From Mucilaginibacter sp. (lineage in GTDB: Bacteria > Bacteroidota > Bacteroidia > Sphingobacteriales > Sphingobacteriaceae): 5,171 nt of DNA. The DNA is taken from assembly GCA_025934475.1 (NCBI GenBank), contig JAICXZ010000300.1:1-5171 (forward strand). Direction: 5' to 3'. A program made the position numbers and the translations under genes. Numbering within the stretch: position 1 is the first letter of the stretch; every line of letters starts with the position of its first letter. Positions 1 through 5,171 of this stretch are shown here, one piece after another. The notes under the pieces are model-generated. The model was not told the DNA's origin, did not search any database, and saw nothing but the letters and a program-made list of their open reading frames with translations.

Positions 1-1474
1 GTTTGTATGGTAACTGCTCAATGTCTTGGTCGACGCCGCCGGGGGTGAGGGCCAGGAGCCAGTCGGCGCGCATGTTGTAGAGCTCGGGTTCCAGGTAGCC
101 GATCTTCACCACCACAATATCGGCCGTGCGCGGGTTGAGGCCCAGTTTGGTAAAATCCTTTTCGTGGTGATAGGGCTTCCTTTTTTGCGTTACAATAATG
201 TGCACGCTGCCCATTTTTACAGAGGCCTCCACTTCGGCATCCACATCGCCTTTCACAATAGATTCAACCGTGCCCACAATGTGCACCGGCGGCGCAAGGC
301 GGGCATCCACTTTAGCACCCGCATAACCATCCACATGCCCGCTAACACCTGCCGCCAAAATCTTCTTAATCATTTCGGGACCGGGAATAGAGGCGTAGAT
401 GAGCGATGGGCCCTTATCGGTTTTAAATTCGGGGCGTTTGAGTATCTGGGTCAGCGTCCAGGTAACATCGCCGGCCCCGCCGGCTGTGGGGTTATCGCCT
501 GAGTCGCTGATATAAAAGGGATGCCTGGTGCTTGCGATGGCCTTGTCGAGGCATTCCTTCAAACTGCCCGTGGGCGCCACAAATTTGAACTCGTTGCGCA
601 CGTCCCAAAAGCTTTTGGCCAGGTACTCGGCGGTGCTGGTTACTTTGGCTTTATCGTCGCCGGTTACCACCACTACGGCATGATTGCGCGGCTCATCGGC
701 CCAGGCGTAACCTATCCATATAGCGGCATCCACAATACCGGGCTGTACGGCAGCCGGCCACACTTTGGCATACAGGCTTTTGCCGGGTTCGATGCGGGTG
801 CTGGTTTTTTCGCCGGGCAATAAAATGGGTACGGCTATATAGGCTTTGTAAGCAGGTTTGCCTTTGCCAGTTTGGAGCCTGTCGATAAGGATGGTTATGG
901 CCCGGCGCTTGGTTTGCAGGGCATCTTCGTGCGGGGCCATGCGGTAGCAAGTGATTAGGTCGCTGTTCTCGGCCAGTCGCCATGATACGTTGCCGTGCAG
1001 GTCCATGGCGGTTGAGATGATGGTTTTCTTACCCACCACTTTCCTTATGCGGACGAGAAAATCGCCTTCGGGATCATCCAGTCCAACTACACTCATGGCT
1101 CCGTGTATGTCGTAAAACAGGCCGTCGTATGGCAGGTCTTTTTTGAGTGAATCCAAAGTTTTCCGTACCAGCGACTCGTAGGCTTCCCTGGTAACAGCCC
1201 CGCCCGGCAGGGCATGACCATCTATGGTTGGTACCCATACGGCCTCCCTCGTAATCACCGAATCGGGCGACCAGAAAGGATAAATGGAAAAGATGGCATC
1301 ACCATATTTGGCATGAAACGCCGCCTCACCAGTCAACGCCGGCGAAAACGTGCTCGACTCGATGCCCAAACCCGCAATAGCAATTCGCGGCAGGCGCTTA
1401 ACGGGCGGATTGGGTTGTGCCGTTGCCAGTGATGTGGCAAGACAGAAGATGAGTAAAAAGGAAAATGGTCTCAT
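1..1474 (-). CDS. M81 family metallopeptidase (MlrC-like), exported, C-terminus cut by window edge
   Basis: Zinc metallopeptidase of the M81/MlrC family, named after the enzyme that degrades linearised microcystin; the real substrate here is unknown. The frame is open from ATG at 1474-1472 to the left edge, giving 491 residues, so only a short tail and the stop are missing. Residues 1-19 form a signal peptide (basic start, hydrophobic FLLIFCLATSLA, then ATA|QP as a likely signal peptidase I site), so the enzyme should act in the periplasm or outside. The N-terminal domain has GIESSTFS (Glu39), DIHGAM (His124), MDLHGN (Asp158, His160) and APHED (His182). Their spacing fits the metal and active-site residues I recall for MlrC (Glu56, His150, Asp184, His186, His208). 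The C-terminal domain begins around residue 320 with a glycine-rich DNPTAGGAGD loop (327-336). The ATG is chosen because the signal peptide starts there; no Shine-Dalgarno is visible. It is richer in G+C than its neighbours. Family call firm, substrate open. Confidence 0.94.
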   Translation of the reverse strand, partial: MRPFSFLLIFCLATSLATAQPNPPVKRLPRIAIAGLGIESSTFSPALTGEAAFHAKYGDAIFSIYPFWSPDSVITREAVWVPTIDGHALPGGAVTREAYESLVRKTLDSLKKDLPYDGLFYDIHGAMSVVGLDDPEGDFLVRIRKVVGKKTIISTAMDLHGNVSWRLAENSDLITCYRMAPHEDALQTKRRAITILIDRLQTGKGKPAYKAYIAVPILLPGEKTSTRIEPGKSLYAKVWPAAVQPGIVDAAIWIGYAWADEPRNHAVVVVTGDDKAKVTSTAEYLAKSFWDVRNEFKFVAPTGSLKECLDKAIASTRHPFYISDSGDNPTAGGAGDVTWTLTQILKRPEFKTDKGPSLIYASIPGPEMIKKILAAGVSGHVDGYAGAKVDARLAPPVHIVGTVESIVKGDVDAEVEASVKMGSVHIIVTQKRKPYHHEKDFTKLGLNPRTADIVVVKIGYLEPELYNMRADWLLALTPGGVDQDIEQLPYK

Positions 1475-1497
1475 AGCTGGATGGAATGCCGTTTTCC

Positions 1498-1505
1498 CAA
1501 ATATA
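1498..1505 (-). promoter_or_regulatory. Possible Bacteroidota -7 element for the M81 gene
   Basis: Reading the minus strand, TATATTTG matches the Bacteroidota -7 consensus TAnnTTTG exactly. It lies 23 bases upstream of the M81 ATG, which would leave a leader of roughly 15-20 bases. No good TTTG is found at the usual spacing of about 19 bases upstream; the nearest TTTG is 25 bases away. The element sits in the 62-bp gap after the lipoprotein stop, so the M81 gene could have its own promoter, or be read through from the lipoprotein gene. Confidence 0.35.
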
Positions 1506-1536
1506 AGTAAATGCGGCGGTGATTGGCTGACAAATA

Positions 1537-2103
1537 CTAATGCTGATACCCCACACCGTTCGTCAATACAATTCGAAACCGCCTGCAGCCGGATGAATTG
1601 GTGTCTGCTTTCATAATACGGAAGCTGTACGCACCAGTCCTTAGATCGAGACTATCATTTGCGTAACTATCTTTAACCCATATTTTGACGTTCGCCGGAA
1701 TATTTCTTTCCTTGCTTATTTTAAGGCTAAGCATGCCGTCTTTTTTGCTATGTACGTCCAGGCTGACAGACAAGTCTCGCTTATAAGGCAGCTGATATAT
1801 GGCCAGATCCCTGCCGTCACTTGAAATACTTGCCAGACTTACCTTGCCGAACCCGGGAAAGTAGCTCCCATCAATATCGAAATTATATACTAAACTCGCC
1901 GTGTGGTTGAAGATAAAGGCCGTCTCGTCATTAGCAGTGCTGTCCAGGAAGAGTCTCAGTATAAAAGATGCATGATCTGGTATGGTGTCGCGATCAGATA
2001 TCCAGACAGGTTTTTTTTCCTCCGGGATTTTTATATCGCCTCCATCAAATTTTTTGCAGGCGCTTAAAACCAGCAAGAGCCAGGCAAGTATAAATATTCT
2101 CAT
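1537..2103 (-). CDS. Surface-type lipoprotein with a Bacteroidota beta-rich module
   Basis: Predicted lipoprotein of 188 residues. The N-terminus MRIFILAWLLLVLSAC is a type II signal peptide with lipobox LSAC, so Cys16 would be lipidated. The rest is hydrophilic and beta-rich, with no membrane segment. Four stretches in order, TAFIFNHTAS (61-70), SDGRDLAIYQLP (95-106), VKIWVKDSY (139-147) and GAYSFRIMKAD ending in RRFRIVL (157-180), resemble the pattern I know from modules near the C-termini of large type IX-secreted Bacteroidota proteins (roughly: inositions of 'saDg..laIn.lp', 'LkDk', 'YsFt...RF.lvf'). Here the module stands alone on a lipid anchor. There is no catalytic motif, and I do not know its function; a structural or binding role is a guess. 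ATG at 2103-2101 is preferred over an in-frame TTG two codons upstream (2109), since the signal peptide begins at the ATG. No Shine-Dalgarno. It lies 62 bp upstream of the M81 gene on the same strand, so joint expression is possible. Confidence 0.78.
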   Translation of the reverse strand: MRIFILAWLLLVLSACKKFDGGDIKIPEEKKPVWISDRDTIPDHASFILRLFLDSTANDETAFIFNHTASLVYNFDIDGSYFPGFGKVSLASISSDGRDLAIYQLPYKRDLSVSLDVHSKKDGMLSLKISKERNIPANVKIWVKDSYANDSLDLRTGAYSFRIMKADTNSSGCRRFRIVLTNGVGYQH

Positions 2104-2135
2104 AACCAAGGGGTTTAGAAGACAAAACGCTTACT

Positions 2136-2143
2136 CAAAGCTA
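2136..2143 (-). promoter_or_regulatory. Possible Bacteroidota -7 element for the lipoprotein gene
   Basis: On the minus strand TAGCTTTG matches the TAnnTTTG consensus exactly, 32 bases upstream of the lipoprotein ATG, which would give a leader of about 25 bases. No convincing -33 TTTG is present at the expected distance; the upstream DNA is AT-rich (TATAAAATTTT). The long gap before this gene makes a separate promoter likely somewhere here, but this exact site is only a candidate. Confidence 0.33.
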
Positions 2144-2174
2144 ATGCGGAACGACGAAAATTTTATAATATTAG

Positions 2175-2186
2175 TTAATTAATTAA
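2175..2186. repeat. 12-bp AT palindrome in intergenic DNA
   Basis: TTAATTAATTAA is a perfect 12-base palindrome made of repeated TTAA/AATT units, about 70 bp upstream of the lipoprotein gene. It could bind a dimeric regulator, but simple AT-rich sequence gives such palindromes by chance, so no function is claimed. Confidence 0.3.
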
Positions 2187-2283
2187 ACTTATGTGGATCA
2201 GTTTTTTGAGCAGCTTATCTCAAGGCCACAGTGTAACTTTTTTGTTATAATTACATCTTCCGCGTCGTGGAAACTTTTTTATG

Positions 2284-2303
2284 AGCATCCTATTGGGGAT
2301 GCT
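2284..2303. repeat. 7-bp perfect inverted repeat downstream of the DUF899 gene
   Basis: AGCATCC (2284-2290) and GGATGCT (2297-2303) form a perfect 7-bp stem with a 6-base loop, starting 50 bp past the DUF899 stop. Read on the minus strand the stem is followed by ATAAAAAAG, an A-tract rather than a T-tract, so it lacks the usual mark of an intrinsic terminator for the gene before it. It may still end or stabilise the transcript, or may be a protein-binding site. The repeat is certain; the role is not. Confidence 0.45.
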
Positions 2304-2352
2304 ACAGAAAATTGCAGGTTAAACATGAAGGCTTAATCGGGCGTCAGCAGAA

Positions 2353-3162
2353 TTACGAACAACAACTTTTCGAGCCATGGCCGGGCGTTGCTGTATCATA
2401 CTCGTCGTGTCGGCGCATCCACATGGTAGGTTCGTTTCGTCCTAATGGGGCACGATCAAGCCACTGATAAACGTTCCAAAGACCATCCAATCCCCTTGCA
2501 AAAGATGAATACGTATGATAAACCGTCCCGTCCTGTAGCGTAAAAGCGCTCATACCGGGAGTTTCCTGTATGTAGGTCGCCCAGTCGTTGCCCGTGCTGG
2601 CAGCAATTTTCCTGCCTTCATCAGATGCAGTTTTGTTAGGGTCAATATCATTTTGACTCGAGCTTACATTGCCTTTTTGATAATTGTATTCAATGTCGCC
2701 GGTGCGCTGCTGCTCTGGAGTGAACGAGACATGGAAGTCGTAGTTAAAATCACTGTCAAATGATGATGCCCAGGGAAACGTCCATCCCATCCGGTGCTTG
2801 TAAGCGCTAAGCTTTTCATATGGCGCACGGGAAACCGCCCACAACATCACATCATGATTAGCCAGGTGTTGCCAGATGCCGTTAAAACCATCTGCTATCG
2901 CGGAACAGTGAGGGCAGCCTGCCGTGTAGGTTGGCCCGAACATGAAATGGTAGATGAGAAGCTGGGAACGGCCTTTAAAAAGATCGGCGAAAGATGCCTT
3001 GCCGTCTTCGGTATCAAATGAATATGGCTTTTCAATTTTGACCCAGGGCAGCTGCTGCCTTTTTTGAGCTACGGCGTCGCTGAGCCTGGTCAGCTCCTTT
3101 TCGGCTTTGAGCAATTCCTTCCTGGCTATAAGCCACTCTTCCTGTGAAACTACTGTTTTCAT
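2353..3162 (-). CDS. DUF899 family thioredoxin-like protein
   Basis: Member of the DUF899 family (269 residues, close to full family length), which has a thioredoxin-like fold and unproven function, probably in thiol redox or detoxification. A charged N-terminal helix (about 5-35) leads to the family stretch LLIYHFMFGPTY (68-79), then GCPHCSAIADGFNGI (82-96) with a Cys83-Pro-His-Cys86 pair at the expected redox site. Next come VSRAPYEKLSAYKHRMGW (110-127), FDSDFNYDFHVSFTPEQQ (135-152), GMSAFTLQDGTVYHTYSSFARG (203-224) and the ending WMRRHDEY (248-255) that family members share. The last residues GSKSCCS add an adjacent Cys-Cys pair (267-268), a possible second thiol or metal site. No signal peptide, so cytosolic. 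The ATG at 3162-3160 gives the usual family N-terminus; no Shine-Dalgarno. It follows the SRPBCC gene by 118 bp on the same strand with no clear terminator between them. DUF899 and AHSA1-like genes are, as I recall, often neighbours in stress or detoxification loci. Family certain, reaction unknown. Confidence 0.94.
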   Translation of the reverse strand: MKTVVSQEEWLIARKELLKAEKELTRLSDAVAQKRQQLPWVKIEKPYSFDTEDGKASFADLFKGRSQLLIYHFMFGPTYTAGCPHCSAIADGFNGIWQHLANHDVMLWAVSRAPYEKLSAYKHRMGWTFPWASSFDSDFNYDFHVSFTPEQQRTGDIEYNYQKGNVSSSQNDIDPNKTASDEGRKIAASTGNDWATYIQETPGMSAFTLQDGTVYHTYSSFARGLDGLWNVYQWLDRAPLGRNEPTMWMRRHDEYDTATPGHGSKSCCS

Positions 3163-3280
3163 GATGCTTTCAATTATTCAGTAATTTACCTAAAACAAGC
3201 CGATGGTTAGCTGGTTTTGCCTGATATTTTTTCACTTTTTGAGTAGCAAAATTCGTCAACTTTTTTAAGGTCTATCGGAT

Positions 3281-3727
3281 TTACCTCACTTTACCGTTAG
3301 TTAAAAAGTTATACAGCATATCCTTAATAACTATATCACAAATCTGGACCAGCCTGTCATATTCGTTATCAAGAATGAAACCATCGTAAGTAAATCTAAG
3401 CTGAGTTCCATCAACCTGAGGCATCAAATCAAAGATCATTTTGGTTCCGCTCCAGTCAAAGTTGTCAGCCGGGCGGATGCTCTCAGTTACTAACCATACA
3501 ACTCTTTTATCCGGCACCAATTCAATAACTTTGTTTTTTGAATAATGCCCGCCTTCTGAGGTAAACACAAACTCATCATTAAGTTTAGAGCTTTCTCCTT
3601 CAAAATCTTCGGGCCAAAATTTGGAGACATTGTTAATAATATGATTGAACACATCTTCGGGAGATTTTGCAACCTCAATGGCTACCGCGTAATTGGTTTT
3701 GATTATCGGGCGACGTTGATTTTCCAT
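3281..3727 (-). CDS. SRPBCC (AHSA1-like) domain protein
   Basis: Small cytosolic protein of 148 residues with one SRPBCC/START-like helix-grip fold of the Aha1-C (AHSA1) type. This fold makes a deep hydrophobic cavity; bacterial members bind small ligands and few have a known role. The homology does not mean it activates Hsp90. Visible family pattern: VAKSPEDVFNHIIN (19-32, first strand and helix), NDEFVF (50-55), HYSKNKVIELVPDKRVVWLV (61-80), DWSGTKMIFDL (91-101), TQLRFTYDGF (108-117), and a long C-terminal helix with Cys130 ending FLTNGKV (141-147), matching the ITTGKG-like end of relatives. Length is normal and the gene looks intact. The ATG at 3727-3725 gives the right N-terminus. It starts 41 bp after the S8 peptidase stop, with no clear promoter or terminator between them, so it may be co-transcribed with it; DUF899 follows. 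It is notably AT-rich (one sampled 60-base line has 19 G+C). Confidence 0.92.
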   Translation of the reverse strand: MENQRRPIIKTNYAVAIEVAKSPEDVFNHIINNVSKFWPEDFEGESSKLNDEFVFTSEGGHYSKNKVIELVPDKRVVWLVTESIRPADNFDWSGTKMIFDLMPQVDGTQLRFTYDGFILDNEYDRLVQICDIVIKDMLYNFLTNGKVR

Positions 3728-3768
3728 ATCCAGTGTCTCAGTTTATGATCCTTGCAGCCCATACCGGA

Positions 3769-5171
3769 CTATTTTCCCTCCGGCGTCATCTTCGAAGCAA
3801 TATCAACTGCTTTATAAGCATCAATAATACCACCTGTTTTAGAAAGGGCACTGAAGTCTACCATTTCGTGCGTGCCTGGTTTGTGTACCATCACTCCTTT
3901 CACCGGTTCAACTGATTGCATAATCGCTTGCTTAACTTGCTTGGCGCTTAGGCTGGGATAATGCTCCAGTATCAGAGCCGCCACACCGGCAACGATGGGC
4001 GACGAAAAACTCGTGCCGTCCTCGGTTACCGCTTCAGCATTCATGTCAAGTGAAGTAACCTTTACACCTGGTGCAAACAGGTCAACGCTCTTTTTACCAT
4101 AATTGCTAAAATCGGCCGCCAAACTGGTATCTGCTTTTAATCCTGATGCACCAACGTTGATCACATTGTCGGAATCATCAGATGAGCCATCTAAAAAAGT
4201 ATCATTCGGGTATTCAGGTTTTTTATCCAGATCGAGGTTCTCGTTACCTGCTGCCTGTACCAGGAGGACGTTGTGCGCGGCCGCATATTTAAATGCTTCG
4301 TCTACCCATTCCTTGTGTGGCGATACCTTTTTACCAAAGCTCATGTTGATGACCCTGGCCCCATGATCTACCGCAAAGTGGATAGCGTTAACCTCATCCT
4401 TATCATATTCATCGCCATTGGGCACAGCTTTTAAGATCATCAGCTTCACATTATCCGCAACGCCCTCGATGCCGTAACCATTGCCACGTTTTGCACCAAC
4501 CAGACCAGCTACGCCCGTTCCATGTGCCGAATCTTCAAACTTAAGCTGGTTATTGCCATAAGGTTTATCGTGTAGCACGTCAGGATTGTCGCCTACGATG
4601 CGTTTGCGGGCATCCAGGTCCGGATTGATATCATTGTTGAGCTTGGTCAGGTATTCGTTCATTTCCCTGATCACTTTCACATTTGTTGCTGTTGAAACGT
4701 CCTGGCTAAAAGCGATCAGCCACAGATCTTTGATCTGCATCAGCGTATCATTCTTGGCAGTCAGCTTCTCAACATCGGCCCGGGTGAAGGTTTGGTCATC
4801 TTTCAATCCCAATTCATGCCGAATAAAACCGCTGGTCTCTGCCAGGGCGTTCATAATCGGCGTCAGTTGTGGTAATTCTGTCTTGGCCTTGGTTACCGTC
4901 GAATCATACTCCGTCTTTACCTGTACCCAAAAAGCATATTCCTTTTTATTGGTTGCGGTGGCTTCAGTTACATTGACATATTTATCCTTCAGTTTATAGT
5001 ATTGCCTAACTTCCTCCTCGGTCTCGTTAAAATCGCATTTACGACCGGCGCCGCCAAGAAAGTTCCAGCCATGTACATCGCCGGGAAAATCTTTATCCTT
5101 TTTAGGATTCACCCAAAACACACCCTGTAAATCTTGTTGCAGCGTATCCACACCACTATCGATGATAGCCA
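3769..5171 (-). CDS. S8 (subtilisin-like) serine peptidase, N-terminus beyond the window
   Basis: Subtilase-family serine endopeptidase with a full catalytic triad. The frame stays open to the right edge, so signal peptide and any propeptide are outside; 466 codons plus 2 bases are seen. The first visible residues AIIDSGVD hold the catalytic Asp (codon 5160-5158). The catalytic His is in SAHGTGVAG (codon 4524-4522), the oxyanion-hole Asn in QAAGNEN (codon 4245-4243), and the catalytic Ser in GTSFSSPIVAG (codon 4011-4009). About 210 residues separate Asp and His, against about 30 in subtilisin BPN'. The insertion is charged, mostly helical, and follows NPK...DVHGWNFLGG, a pattern I know from a Bacteroidota S8 subgroup. 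The acidic DDDxNGYxDD loop that commonly precedes the HGWNF-type motif is missing; only KKDKDFPGDV stands there. The domain ends normally (GGIIDAYKAVDIA), with no C-terminal sorting domain or repeats. Probably secreted or periplasmic, but the targeting signal is not visible. The SRPBCC gene starts 41 bp downstream. Confidence 0.96.
   Translation of the reverse strand, partial: AIIDSGVDTLQQDLQGVFWVNPKKDKDFPGDVHGWNFLGGAGRKCDFNETEEEVRQYYKLKDKYVNVTEATATNKKEYAFWVQVKTEYDSTVTKAKTELPQLTPIMNALAETSGFIRHELGLKDDQTFTRADVEKLTAKNDTLMQIKDLWLIAFSQDVSTATNVKVIREMNEYLTKLNNDINPDLDARKRIVGDNPDVLHDKPYGNNQLKFEDSAHGTGVAGLVGAKRGNGYGIEGVADNVKLMILKAVPNGDEYDKDEVNAIHFAVDHGARVINMSFGKKVSPHKEWVDEAFKYAAAHNVLLVQAAGNENLDLDKKPEYPNDTFLDGSSDDSDNVINVGASGLKADTSLAADFSNYGKKSVDLFAPGVKVTSLDMNAEAVTEDGTSFSSPIVAGVAALILEHYPSLSAKQVKQAIMQSVEPVKGVMVHKPGTHEMVDFSALSKTGGIIDAYKAVDIASKMTPEGK

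Noticed and set aside
26..1432. Several plus-strand open frames (26-502, 521-823, 1214-1432) and a minus-strand one (693-983)
   Set aside because: They overlap the M81 gene in other frames, have no recognisable domain and show the low-complexity, His/Arg/Gly-rich make-up of shadow frames in G+C-rich coding DNA.
1350..1616. Plus-strand open frame of 88 codons spanning the M81 start and the lipoprotein end
   Set aside because: It is antisense to two supported genes and has no family features.
2104..2109. TTG at 2109-2107 as the lipoprotein start
   Set aside because: It would add only two residues before an ATG that starts a normal lipoprotein signal peptide, and ATG is the more usual start.
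1982..2182. Plus-strand open frame of 66 codons over the lipoprotein start
   Set aside because: Antisense to the lipoprotein signal peptide; its sequence resembles no known family and it ends in AT-rich intergenic DNA.
2206..2223. Stem TTGAG/CTCAA with an 8-base loop
   Set aside because: Only five pairs in AT-rich DNA, with no T-tract in the direction of transcription; likely chance.
2258..2280. Stem TTCCGC/GTGGAA followed by T6 on the plus strand, resembling an intrinsic terminator
   Set aside because: No plus-strand gene precedes it, the stem is only six pairs with one G-T pair, and on the minus strand the same site has a mismatch and no T-tract.
2794..3021. Plus-strand open frame of 75 codons inside the DUF899 gene
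   Set aside because: Antisense to well-conserved DUF899 motifs, so a shadow frame.
3490..3678. Minus-strand open frame of 62 codons within the SRPBCC gene
   Set aside because: It is another frame of the same strand over conserved SRPBCC motifs; no features of its own.
3281..3727. Reading the SRPBCC protein as an Hsp90 co-chaperone
   Set aside because: It has only the AHSA1-like single domain of bacterial members and lacks the separate N-terminal Aha1 domain, so that role is not supported.
4103..4999. Plus-strand open frames 4103-4366 and 4586-4999, the latter looking hydrophobic and membrane-like
   Set aside because: Both are antisense to the S8 peptidase. The hydrophobic look comes from the complement of charged, helical codons in the insertion region.

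Overview
The window looks like a chromosomal segment of a Bacteroidota bacterium, probably a Sphingobacteriaceae-type soil or plant-associated organism (Pedobacter/Mucilaginibacter-like). The support is indirect: a lipoprotein with a domain pattern typical of Bacteroidota surface proteins, an S8 peptidase of a type I associate with this phylum, no clear Shine-Dalgarno sequences before the starts, and TAnnTTTG (-7 type) elements upstream of two genes. The genus is inference.

All five genes are on the minus strand. In transcription order (right to left) they are: (1) an exported-type S8/subtilisin-like serine peptidase whose N-terminus lies beyond the right edge; (2) after 41 bp, a 148-residue SRPBCC/AHSA1-like protein; (3) after 118 bp, a 269-residue DUF899 thioredoxin-fold protein; (4) after about 250 bp of AT-rich DNA with a 7-bp inverted repeat, a 188-residue surface-type lipoprotein; (5) after about 62 bp, an M81 (MlrC-like) metallopeptidase with a signal peptide, whose last few residues lie beyond the left edge.

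The S8 gene and the SRPBCC gene are close enough to share a transcript, and the SRPBCC and DUF899 genes may be read from it or from their own promoters. The lipoprotein and M81 genes each have a possible promoter. No single pathway ties the five together. The genes at either end, and the lipoprotein, encode envelope or exported proteins; the two middle genes encode small cytosolic proteins. The M81 gene is clearly richer in G+C than the middle genes.

I see no RNA genes, insertion sequences, CRISPR array, att sites or toxin-antitoxin pair, and I do not think the window holds a new multi-gene system. The points most worth a second look are the very large insertion and shortened acidic loop in the S8 catalytic domain, the lipoprotein that seems to be a free-standing copy of a module usually found in large surface proteins, and the exported form of the MlrC-like enzyme with all presumed zinc ligands intact.
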